From the NCBI GenBank assembly GCA_013180625.2, contig SNVD02010155.1:124001-188000 (forward strand): a DNA stretch of 64,000 bases, given 5' to 3'. This stretch comes from Boswellia sacra. Lineage: Eukaryota; Streptophyta; Magnoliopsida; Sapindales; Burseraceae. Within the stretch, counting starts at the first letter, position 1. Each line of letters starts with the position of its first letter. Positions 46,081 to 58,024 of the stretch are shown here, one piece after another. Made by a program: the position numbers and the translations under genes. The notes beneath the pieces were generated by a model. That model was not told the DNA's origin, searched no databases, and was given only the letters and a program-made list of their open reading frames with translations.

Positions 46081-47008
46081 TGTTGGTTCTAGACGTGCAT
46101 GTGCATTGCACATGAGTATTTTGTCATCATCTGATAAAAACATTAAATATGGATATTTTTTTAATCTCATTTATTTTATATAGATGTTTTGTATTATGAG
46201 AATTTTAGTTAAATAGGCATAAGTTTGGATTTGATATCCTAGTTGAAATAGGAAGTTTATATTTGCATTAATTATCTCTTTAGATTAGGATATAGTATCT
46301 TGTATCCTAATTAGAATAGGAGAATATTTAATTGTCCTAATTCCTTTAGGAGTTTAATTATATATCTTCCTATTTTATTTCTCCTAATCCTAATATGATT
46401 TTAATTAGAATTTTTATAGGATTTCTAGGAGATTTCGTCCAAGCATACCACTATTTATATAAAGTTATTTCTACATAATGGGGTATATTGATTATGTGGT
46501 GTGTTGTGTGAGTTGTGATTCAAGACATTCAAGGCATACAACGCAAATTGAGAGAGAGCAATCAAGAGCAAGTTTGAGTGCGTTTTTTTATTTGTTTCTT
46601 ATGTCTTGTATAAAGCTTTAGGCTTTGGTTAATTGTTATAGGTCGTGTGAGCTTGAGGGAGTTGAGTAATCACATGTGTCTATACTAGTTATGGGTTTTA
46701 TGTTATTCTTAACAGTGTGTTGTTAAAATAATCGTGACAAAAAGAGCAACGTTAAAAGAGTGTGTGAAGGACTATGGTTGTGATCGGGGTTGATCAAGTT
46801 TACATAGGTTAGGTTAGTGAGTGAGCGGGTGTCTACCACTGTAAAGAGTCCTAAGTCGAGTGTAAACACATACAACATAGTGGATTGCAACTCTTGTTGC
46901 CCGTGGATATAGGTTGGTTATAACTGAACCACGTAAAATTCCTGTTCCGATTTACATTATAGTATCTGTTATATTATTCGTAACTTCTATACGCTGCAAA
47001 ACCCAACA
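46081..47008 (+). repeat. 3' LTR of the pol-deleted element
   Basis: Partner of 42280-43208; many of the differences are transitions. Confidence 0.93.
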
Positions 47009-47376
47009 CAACATCACAAAAAAAAAAATTCATCAAACAATTCTTTCAACATCACAATAAGTTTTCAAATATTTGGTTTAACTTGGTACCACATCGTGAG
47101 AGGCAAACCTGAAACGCTATCTTTGCAATTTCATATTCATCAGGTACTTGTCTCTAAAACCCACTAGAAAAGTTGATGCTGCAATACTGAAAGCTTGAAT
47201 TTTGTAAATTCGATGTCTGCGATAAAAATAGAAAATTGATAAGATAAACAACAAATTGTTGCGGTAGTAGGAGATATTAGACAAATAGATATAGTTATCT
47301 TGCTAATTAAGCTTAATTTTTGTTTATGTAACAAAAAAAGAATAGAAATATTATTATATAGCTGAATTAGAAAAAG
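47009..47376. other. Intergenic DNA right of the LTR element
   Basis: Starts with the CAACA duplication. ATTCATCAAACAATTCTTTC at about 47028-47047 repeats the sequence just left of the element (42257-42276), so the insertion hit a pre-existing short tandem repeat. Nothing else seen. Confidence 0.5.
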
Positions 47377-47680
47377 CTTAATTATTGAAAGTTAGTAATT
47401 AAACTTTTTTTTCTTCATTTTTTTTCCACATTCGCAATGAGGAAAATTAGAATTAGAATTTTGAAATGATAGTACTTGAGTTATCTATTCAATAAGACTG
47501 AGATGTGTGGTCATAAATTAAGCTTAATCGGAATAGGCTTTTAATTATTACACATCTCAGTCTTATTGAATAGATAGTTGCATATTATTTCAAAATTCTA
47601 ATTCTTATTTCATCATTACGAATGTGATGAAAAAAAAAAGGTAGAAAAAAGTTTAACTACTAACTTTCAATAGTTAAGAT
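47377..47680. repeat. Long near-perfect palindrome
   Basis: Left arm 47377-47508 pairs with right arm 47550-47680. ATCTATTCAATAAGACTGAG (left) is mirrored exactly, and CAAAATTCTAATT, ACATTCGCAATGA/TCATTACGAATGT and TTGAAAGTTAG/CTAACTTTCAA pairings follow outward. The 41 nt centre, with TTAAGCTTAA, can itself fold. Could be a fold-back MITE or an inverted duplication; a transcript would form a ~130 bp hairpin. Confidence 0.85.
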
Positions 47681-48636
47681 ATATAGGTGAAGTAGAATAA
47701 GCTTAATTTTGTAAATTCTCATCACATAATTTATATATGGATTAGGAATAATGTTAAATTAGGCCCTTTTAGATTTATAAATAATTTTGATTATTTTATA
47801 TTAGATAATATATCAATCAAAAGTAATTCCACTTATTCTTTGAGATGTAATTAGATTATTAATAAATTATTAATTTTATTTTTAATAAATACATGATATA
47901 GAAAATCCATTTATCTTTTGATCTATTTTAATTTTAAAAAAAATCATGCAAAAGCAATTATGATTAAGAGAAACTTAATGCATAAAAACAAAATAATAAT
48001 GAAGACAGTGACTATCATATCAATATAAAATTCTTAACGAAAGAGAAAAATTAAGATTATAATAAAAGGAATCTGGAATTTGATTTGAAATCTTAAAGCA
48101 AGATGAACTGTATATGTATATGTAATCCCAAATGCATATCAAGAACTAAGAGAATTTATGGTTAACTTCAAATGAAAAAGATAGATTTATATATGAAGTA
48201 AGGTTATAACATATATAGAGGGTAACATTGGTTTTTCGTTCACTAGAAAATAAAATTTTATTAATTATGGTATTTTAATATCATTCAATACTTTAGGAAG
48301 ATCATAGAAGATAGTTTTACAAAATAATTTTATTCATAGTAAGTACCATTCACTTTTTAAAAAAGTTTAATATTTATAAATTTAGAAAGGTAAGTTATTT
48401 AAAAGAATAAAATGATTTACAAGTTACAAAATTTATAAAGGAAACTAAAGTTTTTTATTAAAAAATTAATTATATCAAATTACTATATATGTGGCATTAA
48501 AAGTGAGGCCTTGTTCTAAAGTGAGGCCCTAGGCAATTGTCTCATTTGCCTAGGTCTTGAGCTAACACTGATAAGTGCAAAGTAAGCTATTTATGTTCAT
48601 AAGAATTAAAACGTTGTACTTCAAAATTAATTTTAG
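47681..48636. other. AT-rich intergenic DNA
   Basis: No gene. A small tandem feature, GTGAGGCCTTGTTCTAAA / GTGAGGCCCTAGG, lies at 48503-48534. Confidence 0.5.
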
Positions 48637-48800
48637 TTGTGAGAAATACTTATACGAACGCGGCATAGCACCCCGTTTTGCTTATGTTGTGTGCCCAATG
48701 AATTATATATTGTCATGTAATGTCAGCTCATCATCAATTTAAATTTCACTTTTTGTTCCTAAATTTTAGTTTCTCTTAGATTATCCCACCCAACTTTATA
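48637..48800 (+). repeat. Left arm of a ~160 bp inverted repeat
   Basis: Starts GAGAAATACTTATACG; shares GTGTGCCCAATGAATTATA and TCATCATCAATTTAAATTTC with the reverse complement of 55364-55519. Either the left TIR of one long element, or a MITE. Confidence 0.65.
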
Positions 48801-50010
48801 ATATATAAGTATCAATCAAGTTTGCTAGTAATAATCATGGCAGAGCACAAAGGTTTTCTATGCCTGTTGTCTTATATGTTGTCCTTATTGTCATTTCTGA
48901 ACCTGCCTTTTTTTTCGTCGTGTATTATCATCTACAATAATTTGTTGGTTCCCTTTTGAGTAGTCTTGATGAGCCATCCAAGGAGAATAAGCATAGCAAG
49001 ACTTCAATTAAGCTGCCTAGCTATTTCATATCCAATAGAATGAGGCATTAAAGTCTATGGATCCGCAGGGAGTAACAAAACAAAAGGATATGACAAACTG
49101 TATAGCATATTTATAAGAAAAAGGTTGTGGTACCAGCGCCTAGATATCAGTATATTAGAACAGCGCGTGAAAAGCATGGAAGCATTGTTCTCGCGTCCAC
49201 ACGTTTGCCCAAGAAAGCTCATCTGTCTGCTCATCGGGTGTTTAATGAACGTTCTAGATCACCCACACGAGTAAAAAAAAAAAAAGGACATATCCAGCTG
49301 CTTATCAAGCATGGAACGAGCGACTCAGATCATTCATATGATTCATGTACAAGGATTTAAAACATAATTAGGGTTAAGACGAGCATGTTAGAATCTTGAT
49401 GAGAAATCCTAGACAACCGTTATTTTTTGTTATCTTAGAAATCTCCCAAGCACAGAGTCACGTAGAAAGAGGGATAAGAGATCATTTCATGTTGATGTAC
49501 CTTCTAGAAAGTAGGAATAACACGTTGAACCAACATTTATACTCTAGCTCATGATCCCCTTCTCCTGGTTTTTCAGTCAACTCATCCCTATGACTCACTA
49601 AATATGCCCTTTACACCTTGCTAAAAATTTGTTGTCATGAATATAGCTGACTTGAGTGTCGAAAGGGGCACGCCAGGATCCACTAGTGCACTCTGACCTA
49701 TTTCCTCGTTTTGCGGCTTGTTACTCTTGACTAAGCAAGGATAGAGGAAGGTTGAGTCATCTTTAGATTCCACCAATCTCCTCGACAGTAAACAACAGAG
49801 GAAGATCTTCCAACCAACTTTTAAAGTGGTCATCCAACAATTTTGTAGTACTTCACTCGTCTCTCTAAGACACGTGTGGTGTTATTAGTGATGCAATTTT
49901 TCAGGATCAATATTTTTTAAAATCAAGTTCAAACATTTGGCTCACTCATCTCATCATATCTATGTAATGAGAATAATAGATAATCGGATGAAGACACTAT
50001 CGTGAACTTA
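48801..50010. other. DNA between inverted-repeat arm and the young Copia element
   Basis: A 41-codon frame with a hydrophobic stretch (48837-48962) has no support beyond being open. The segment 48960-49430 is of higher GC with only broken frames. 49580-49870 carries GCTGACTTGAGTGTCGAAAG and related motifs that recall plant Ty3/Gypsy LTRs. Confidence 0.35.
49580..49870 (+). mobile_element. Possible Ty3/Gypsy LTR fragment
   Basis: The phrase CTGACTTGAGTGTCG followed by GGGGCACGCCAGGATCC resembles a motif common in plant Gypsy LTRs (ACTTGAGCGTCGGAG). No primer site, no second LTR and no pol nearby. Confidence 0.3.
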
Positions 50011-50015
50011 CTATG

Positions 50016-50225
50016 TGAAAGAAATATGTAAACAGATCAAGATTTATTTTTATTGATTGATTAGAATTGTACACGAGAGGCATGTGTTTATATATACAGA
50101 ACTTTTTAACAACCTGAAGCTGACATGGCATTTTCATAACTAACTCTTGCTGACCTGTACATTATTGTAAACTGACTGTAACTAACTCTATTAACCTCTG
50201 TAACTGATTCCTTTTTGCACCAACA
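50016..50225 (-). repeat. 3' LTR of the young Copia element
   Basis: Identical to 54774-54983 except for one A/G difference near the TTTTTGC(A/G)CCAACA end. Confidence 0.95.
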
Positions 50226-50252
50226 CTCCCCCTCAATTCGAACTAGGAGTTT

Positions 50253-53200
50253 CTACTCAGGATTATTGGAGTCAGCTATGTTTTGTTGGTTTTCCAAGTA
50301 ACTTTTTCTTGAAGCAATGCCAAGCTGCTCTCTGAGCATCTGAAATCTAACTCCTGATAATGGTTTAGTTAGTATATCTGCTGTTTGGAATTCAGTAGAT
50401 ATGTGCCTGACTACCAGTTATCTAGAAACTACTTTTTCTCTTATAAAATGCAAATCAATTTCAATGTGCTTGGTCCTTGCATGGAAGACTGGATTTGCAG
50501 CTAGTGATTCAGCTCCTTTGTTATCACACCAAATTACAGGAACTCCACTTAGCTTGATTCCAAGTTCATTCATTAAACTTTGCAGCCACAGAATTTCAGC
50601 TGCAGCTTGTGCCAGACTTCTATATTCTGCTTCTGTAGATGATCTGGCTACAACTTTCTGCTTTTTGGCAGACCAGTAGACTAGATTGCTTCCAAAATAT
50701 ACATAGCAGCCTGATGTTGATCTCCTGTCATCTACTGAACTTGCCCAGTCTGCATCACTGAATGCAACTAGCTCAATTGTGTTCATAGGCTTATATAAGA
50801 GACAGTAATCAGTAGTCCCTTTCACATATCTTAATATCCGTTTACAGGCTTGCCATTGTGCCTGTGTTGGTGACTGAAGAAATTGACTGAGCTTGTTGAC
50901 AGCAAATGAAATGTCAGGTCTGGACATTGAAAGATATTGCAAGCCTCCCACTTGCTTCTGAATGTAGTTGGCTGTTCAAATGGATCACTGTCATTAGATG
51001 ATAATTTCTGATTAGTGATCATAGGTGTTTGAGTGTGTTTAGCCTCCAGCATATTGCATTTTCTTAGCAAATCCTCTGCATATTTCTTTTGTGACAACAA
51101 TATAGTATTTTTCTATCTATAGACTTCGAATCCAAGGAAGTAGTGAACTTCACCCAATGTTTTGAGTGAAAAATGTTTGTTTAAGTCACTAATGACTTGC
51201 TGAATTTGATGATGATCACTTCCTGTCACCAGTATTTCATCAACATAGACTAGTAGGAGTGTAATTTTGTCTTGATTCTTATAGACAAATAAGCTTGTAT
51301 CAGCTCTGGACATCGAAAATCCCCACTGAATTAGTGCATCTTTGAGCTTATCAAACCAAGCTCTAGGTGCCTGTTTTAAAACATAAAGTGATTTATGCAG
51401 TTTGCAAACATAACCTGGATTATTTGAGTTTACAAATCCTTCAGGTTGATGCATGAACACTGTTTCCTGTAGATCACCATTTAGGAAGGCATTATTGATG
51501 TCAATGTGTTGAATGGACCAGTTGAATATGACAGCAAGGGAGAAGACTACTCGGATGGTTGATGGTTTGATTACTGGGCTGAAAGTTTCAGAGTAATCAA
51601 TTCCAGGTTCTTGCTGAAATCCTTTGGCCACTAATCTGGCTTTGTATCTCTGTATAGTGTTATCTGCATTGTACTTGATTCGAAAAATCCATTTACAGTC
51701 AACAACATGTGATGCTTCTTCTGGTTTGACTAATGTCCAGGTTTGATTTTCCATGAGAGCATTGTATTCTGCTTCCATGGCCTTTTTCCAATGATGATTA
51801 GTAAGAGCTGGAGCCACTGATGAGGGTTCAGTTTCTGTGAGACTATCAACAGAATATGCTTTTGGTTTAAAAATTCCTGCTTTAGCTCTAGTTATCATTG
51901 GATGAGTATTAATTGGAGGGGCAGCAGTATTTAGTTGAGGTGATAAGGAATTTAAATTTGAAGAGGCATCAGATAAAAGAGGTTGAGAAGATGACCTAGA
52001 GGGTGTTTCAGAAACTGGAGAGAAACCAGTATTTTGTTGATTGTGATCAGCTGATTGTTGTTCAGTTGGAGTGGACATAATAGAGTGTATTTACTTGCTA
52101 TAGGAGTTGCTGATTTAGTGAAAGTAGATGAGTGGTTTGCAATATGAGGTAACCACCATGTAGAATTTTCAACTCTGACTGGTGAGGTGAATTCAGCATT
52201 AGTTTGTAGAAATTGTTCTGCTGCAAAGGGGAATTCTGTCTCATGAAAAGAGACACTTTTTGATATGTATATTCTGCCTGATGGATGCAGACACAGATAG
52301 CCTTTGTGTTTGCTGCTGTAGCCTATAAACACACATTTTGTAGTGTGAAAGGCAAATTTATGATGATTATAGGCTCTGAGATGTAGAAAGCATGCACATC
52401 CAAACACGCTCATCATACTGACATCTGGTTTTTGTTTGTAAATTTTCTGAAATGGTGAAGCTTGTGATAATACTTGAGTTGGTAATCAATTGAGTAGGAA
52501 TGTGGCAGTGTGAAATGCATGCCACCAGAAACTAATAGGTAAGGAGCTTTGTGCCAGTAAAGTTAGGCCTATTTCCACTACTGTCCTATGCTTCCTTTCT
52601 ATTTTTCCATTTTGTTGATGGGCATGAGGACAGGGATGTCAAAATATAATGCCAATTTTATGAAGAAAGGATGCAAGAGGCCTGAACTCTCCTCCCCAAT
52701 CTGTCTGTAAGCATTTCATTTTTGTATTGAACTGCCTTTCCACCAGCTGTAAGAATGCTGGAAAAATGCTGGAAACTTCACCTTTAGTATACATTGGATA
52801 GATCCAGCAGTACCTACTATAGTGATCAACAAATAGAAGATAGTATCTATATCCATCTATTGAGATAACAGGAGCTGATCCCCACACATCAGCAGAGACA
52901 ATTTCAAGTGGACCAGAGACAGTGGAGGAAGAAGCTGGATAATGAGAGTTGCATTGTTTTCCAAGTTTACATGAATCACATATCAAGACTTTATTGCCAG
53001 AATATGTAAAATAGCCAGTTTGTTTGGCAAATTGAAATAACACTGAACTACCAGGATGTCCTAATCTCTGGTGCCACAGCACTTCAGCTGGAATTGATTG
53101 TTGCATAGAACATTTATTTGTTGTGCATGAAAGCAAAGACATGGGACTGTTATGTGAGGTCTTCAAGCAACTAAAGTTTGCTGGAGCTTCTGAGAATTTT

Positions 53201-53304
53201 GTAAGTGTCTGTAGCTTCTGTAGCTGGGGAGAAACCTTATACAGTCCATGATCAAGATGTTCCTCCAATAGGATGATTGTGTGACCTTGTCCTTTACATA
53301 GCAA
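50253..53304 (-). pseudogene. Copia pol of the young element (integrase, RT, RNase H)
   Basis: Preintegrase zinc block and integrase at 52639-53304 (WHQRLGHPG, DVWGSAP, TDWGGEF), stop at 52639, integrase C-terminal part at about 51952-52416 in another frame, RT at 51113-52078. The RT catalytic box reads YVDE: the GAA at 51236-51238 replaces the second Asp codon. A further stop at 51113, a frameshift near 50960, and a stop at 50418-50420 precede the RNase H end (about 50253-50417, DILTKPLSGVRF still readable). Confidence 0.88.
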
Positions 53305-54731
53305 ACAGAGGAATGAAACTCTACCATTACTGAGTTATCTTGAAGCAATCTGGAAATACTGATTAAATTCTTTGTTATAAGAGGTGCATGCAGAACCTTT
53401 TTTAACTTCAAAACTTGATTATGATCAGTAGTGCTAATAACTGCAGAACCAATGTGTAGGATGGGAATGAAATTACCATTTCCCACTTGAATTTTCTCTG
53501 AACCTTGATACTTCTCTTTTATAGTCAGATTGTGGAGACTGGAAGTGATGTGGTCAGTGGCTCCAGTGTCCAGATACCAGGAAGGATCAGTGACAGTGTT
53601 TTGGTTTGCAGCATTGGAGGCCACATATGCTTGAGAATTAGACTGATTTGTATACTGAGCAGCATTGTTTGATGCATTTCCTGATGCATTATTGTTGGCT
53701 GGAGGACCCTGAAAGCTTATATCAAAACGATGGTAGCATTTTAAGGCAATATGGCCTATTTTTCCACACAATTGACACACTACTCGACCATTGCCTCTAC
53801 TGAATGTTCTACCACCTGATGTTCTGCCTCTGCCTCTCCCTCGAAAGTTCTGATATGACTGCTTAAAATTTTGAGAACTCGAACCATAATTCTGAGATGA
53901 TCCTATGTTTCTAGTCAACAATGCACTGTGATCACTAGAAATTGTGTTAGCTGTGTGGTGCTGAGCAAGCCTCAGTTCATAACTTTGTAGTTGATATTGT
54001 ACTTCTTCTAGTGATATGTTTCCTAATTTGGAATTAATGTTCACTACTATAGCATCGAATTCAGGTCCCAAACCATTTAAAACATGCAGTAACAGATCTG
54101 AATCTTTGATTTCAGAACCAATTGCAAACAATGTGTCAGCAATTCCTTTCATTTTAAGAAAGTAATCAGCTATTGACATGGATCCTTATTTAGTAGTCTG
54201 CAATTAATGTTTAAGATGCATAGATCGTGCTCTGGATTCAGTATAAAACAGCTTTTCCAGTGTGTTCCAGAGGTAAAATGAAGACTGACAGCGGACAACA
54301 TAACCAAACATGGATTCTGTAATTGAGGATAGTAACCAACTGAGTATGAATTTGTCAATTCTTTACCAGATTAAGAACTCAGGATTGGATTGATTAACAG
54401 CATCAATATTATTTGTAACTGAATTTAGATTTGCAAAATGAGAAGGACACTGCTTATCTCCATTTATGTAGCCTTCTAGATCGTAGGCTTCCAAGGTTGG
54501 CAGCACTTGTGATCTCCAGTAGCCATAGTTTCCACGGTGAAGCTTGATCGAGAGAGATGGAAGAGTGGAAGGAAGATTAATCAGAGGCATGGATGTTGAG
54601 TTTGTTGTTTCTTGATTCTGAGTCGAGCTGGCAGCACTGCCTTCATGATGTAGTGAATCTGTGTTTGTATGGTCGTGAGTGTTTCTTGGAAAATTTGAGT
54701 TTCCAGGAAAATTATTTGTTTGGTTAGCCAT
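53163..54731 (-). pseudogene. Copia gag-protease of the young element
   Basis: ATG 54731 gives 122 codons to an in-frame TAA at 54363-54365; two more in-frame TAA codons lie at about 54205 and 54184, after which the same frame is open to 53163. The downstream part has a CQLCGKIGHIALKCYH knuckle and an intact protease motif DTGATDH. The frame is lost near 53270, where the pol frame takes over. Confidence 0.88.
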
Positions 54732-54773
54732 GAGATCTGAAACTTGAAGGATTTGTGTATGGCTCTGATACCA

Positions 54774-54983
54774 TGAAAGAAATATGTAAACAGATCAAGA
54801 TTTATTTTTATTGATTGATTAGAATTGTACACGAGAGGCATGTGTTTATATATACAGAACTTTTTAACAACCTGAAGCTGACATGGCATTTTCATAACTA
54901 ACTCTTGCTGACCTGTACATTATTGTAAACTGACTGTAACTAACTCTATTAACCTCTGTAACTGATTCCTTTTTGCGCCAACA
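54774..54983 (-). repeat. 5' LTR of the young Copia element
   Basis: See partner at 50016-50225. Confidence 0.95.
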
Positions 54984-54988
54984 CTATG

Positions 54989-55363
54989 TTTTGTATCATT
55001 TGATCATGAAATTGGCACCGTTTTAATTTAATGGAAAAAGTTTGATAAGGGTCTGTGGTTTCTAATGAGATTCATTTTACAACCAAAACATTGTTGTCCT
55101 ATTTGTGTAATTGATGAGATCACTAATATGAAAAGAATGGTTAAGAAGTGCCATATATGGGAAGAAGAAATTGATTGTTTAGAGTGTTAATTAAAGCAGT
55201 TACCAAAAATGAATTTGCGATTGAGAAATGGAAGTTGCAAGATGACTCATATATATACTTTGCAATTAATTTCTGAAAATATATTGATGTGAGAAATACT
55301 TTGAATTTCAAAATAAGAAAGAGAATGATATTAGAAAGATTAAGAGATTTTTTTTTTTAAGAA
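54989..55363. other. DNA between the young Copia element and the right inverted-repeat arm
   Basis: Nothing gene-like seen. Confidence 0.5.
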
Positions 55364-55519
55364 AGTTGAGTGGGATAATTTAAAAGAAACTAAACATTAG
55401 GAACAAAAAGTGAAATTTAAATTGATGATGAGTTGGTACCATATGACAATTTATAATTCATTGGGCACACCATATAAGCAAAATGAGATCGTATGCCAAT
55501 TGCGTATAAGTATTTCTCT
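55364..55519 (-). repeat. Right arm of the ~160 bp inverted repeat
   Basis: Reverse complement matches 48637-48800, ending CGTATAAGTATTTCTC on the plus strand. If both arms belong to one element, the pre-insertion length would be about 1.9 kb and long-TIR Mutator-like; no clear 9 bp duplication was found. Confidence 0.65.
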
Positions 55520-55598
55520 TTATTTAATGGAATTAATTAAATCTTTCATAGAAGTATTGAATTTTATTTTATAGGTGAAGGTTGTATTTAGGTTATTA

Positions 55599-55791
55599 GT
55601 GATGCTAATCTTATAAACCCTTGCACACAAACTAATATATCATAAGATAATTGGAATTATATATACAAAATCTGCTCATTTAATGAATGATGATAATATA
55701 TTAAAAATGAGTAATATCACATCAGTTTGTATACATAAGTTTGCATACAGAGTTTGTAAGAGTAGTGATACTCTTAGGTGTGGTGATACTC
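55599..55791. mobile_element. MITE with 11 bp flanking direct repeat
   Basis: TTAGGTTATTA occurs exactly at 55588-55598 and 55792-55802. The ends (GTGATGCTAATCTTATAAAC and, inverted, GTATCACTACTCTTACAAAC) are inverted repeats, and AGTGATACTCTTAGGT is duplicated at the right end. Long duplications of 9-11 bp are typical of Mutator-like elements. Confidence 0.6.
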
Positions 55792-55802
55792 TTAGGTTAT
55801 TA

Positions 55803-57995
55803 TGAACCACCTAGGAGACTAGTCTATAATTTTTGTAACATAAAACAAACTTGCATTTAAATTATGATTTTGTCTTATAGAATGAGTTAAGTTTACGTTT
55901 ACTATCAGTGGGCGTTTGAGGCTAGTTGGTGTATCATTATGATTAACTCGGTTTGATGGGGATAGGAGATCCCGTCATTGTTTGTGATTATATAATGCAT
56001 ATTAGAAGTGTTTTCAACGTCAATTTCGGGAAGTGCAATACATAGGCAAAGTGTTGCGAAATTTTTTTTATGGATTTTAGAGGGATAGTGATTTTGAATG
56101 AAAAATATTTATTTTAATTTCTAATTCTTCAAATTGTTTATGCAAGAATATTTCTTTGTATTAACAATTGTATTAGTTAGACACATGTTAATTAAGTACT
56201 ATAATGTTGTAAAACTTTTATTTGATTTTATATGTAGTACTATATTTTTATCAGATTGTTTTATTTAAATTGTGTATTGTAAATGTTCCAAGTATTATAA
56301 TTTTTTTAAAAAAATTGCACTTTAAATTTAAAAAATAAAAAACATAATGGGGACAAGTTTTTCACAACTAACGGAACATCAAACACCATATCAAGCCTAT
56401 CACAATTTGTATTTACATGTTTAAGAATATATTGCAATGTGCATATCGCGTTGCTAAAGAGATTTTACCAACTTTTCTTAATGCATATTGTGCTGCAGAA
56501 GGTTCTATCACAACACGCGAGAGGGGCTTTCACAATATGCAGAAGCACGTTGTAAAAAGTTTCATATTTTGTTCAATACCTGCAACAAGAGTTTGCGTAT
56601 TACAAAAAGTCGTTCGCAATGCAAATGCAAGTGGCGAAAGTCAATTTTTCTTGTAGTATGATATTTGTTTTTGTAAAGCTCAAAGTAATTCGTTTTATAA
56701 GCCTTAGCCATCCATAGGCCTACATACGGGTTATGCTTTGAAATACATGAATTGGTAATGAATTATAAATGAATTATACTACTCATCCAAAACTTCCGTG
56801 TCAAGTTTATATCCTTCTTATGTTTCAAATTTATATCTTAACTTGTGTGCATTTTATTAATTATTGCCAAATGAATAGTGTAATGATATGGTAGATTTAA
56901 ATTAATATTACACTCTTCCTAAATTTCCATCCCAAATGATGACAAGTGATGTGGTATCACCAAACCATCCAATGATTCTTACAATAAATGACACGTCATT
57001 TGCCACCTAGATTTGATTTGAGATAAGAATTTGAAAGGAGTATCATTGCTCTAAATTAATGTCACATCATTTATGATGTATTATAAATTGATGTTACTCA
57101 TCCCAAATTTTTTTCACAATTGAAGTGACTTTAATTTAAAGCTATAACATCACCGTACTAATCACTCGACAATTATTTATTAATGAAATTCACGATATTT
57201 AAGATATAAATTTTTGGTAAAAATTTGGTATGATTAATATTATTCAAGAAAAATGAAATCCATCGAGATTAAGTAATAAAATATATAAATACTTAAAAGT
57301 AAAACAATTCCTCAACTAAATAGCTCTTTCATTTCTCAACCACTTAATTAAAAAAAAAAATTATTCACCAACAAATCAAAGGGTTACTGAAATGGTTAAT
57401 AAACTATTGATTAACGTTAAAACTAATCACCTTTTAACTTCCCGTAACAACCATTAAATACTAACGAATTGATATAAAGGAACTTAAAGCAATAAAGTTA
57501 CTAAAGCTTTGAATAGAGATAGAGATTGAAGTGGGAACGTAGATAACGGCTAGCTAATTTATAAAAATAGAAACATAGAAAGTATCTACAAGCAGGCAAG
57601 TGTGAAGCGTGTCGTGATTTGATCAGCGCCTATCTTTCTTCTGTAGTTTCTAGTGAGATAGATAGATAGATAGGGTAATGAAGGCACAAGAACGGCTCAT
57701 CTCATGCATGTGTCTTAACAATTTCCATGTTTTGCAAAACCAAGAAATTAAAAAGCAACAAAAGTGGAAGATTGTAAGATTTTTCAACCAAACTCCTGCA
57801 TGCAGCTGCAGGCAGGCAGGCAGCCACTAGTGTTTTGAAAAGCAAAGGAAAGCGAAGAAAAGCTACCTCTCCCGTATGATTCGCCAGAGAGATGGAGAGG
57901 CACAAACAGACAGACAAAACATAAAGAAAGGAAAAGGTTAAAATTAAAGTAGTAAACAAAATCAAGAAAAGAGAAGAATGGTGGGAATCTTTATA
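55803..57995. other. Intergenic DNA left of the 58 kb gene
   Basis: A 79-codon frame at 56417-56656 shows no known domain. (GATA)n at 57655-57673, short CAGG repeats at about 57806-57822. The part from 57500 is less AT-rich and probably contains the promoter of the next gene. Confidence 0.45.
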
Positions 57996-58024
57996 TTCGT
58001 CTTTTACTGTACAGGCGATCCCAC

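Larger units (their letters stand above)
42280..47008 (+). mobile_element. Complete LTR retrotransposon with deleted pol (gag-only Copia)
   Basis: LTRs of 929 and 928 bp at 42280-43208 and 46081-47008, both TGTTGG...CCAACA, about 95% identical by eye. Target duplication CAACA at 42275-42279 and 47009-47013. Primer-binding site TGGTATCAAAGCAGG at 43211, polypurine tract AAAGGGGGAGAT at 46069-46080. The internal region is only 2.9 kb: gag, two knuckle motifs, a trace of protease, then a trace of the RNase H end. Integrase and RT are absent. Confidence 0.93.
50016..54983 (-). mobile_element. Young Copia LTR retrotransposon with damaged coding region
   Basis: LTRs 50016-50225 and 54774-54983, 210 bp each, differing at a single base. 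Target duplication CTATG at 50011-50015 and 54984-54988. Minus-strand transcription: primer site TGGTATCAGAGCC at 54773-54761, polypurine tract GAATTGAGGGGGAG next to 50226. Gag, protease, integrase, RT and RNase H are all present in Copia order, but interrupted by stops and frameshifts. Confidence 0.95.

Noticed and set aside
48837..48962. 41-codon plus frame with a hydrophobic stretch resembling a signal peptide
   Set aside because: Open by chance cannot be excluded; it ends in T-rich sequence and has no supporting homology or context.
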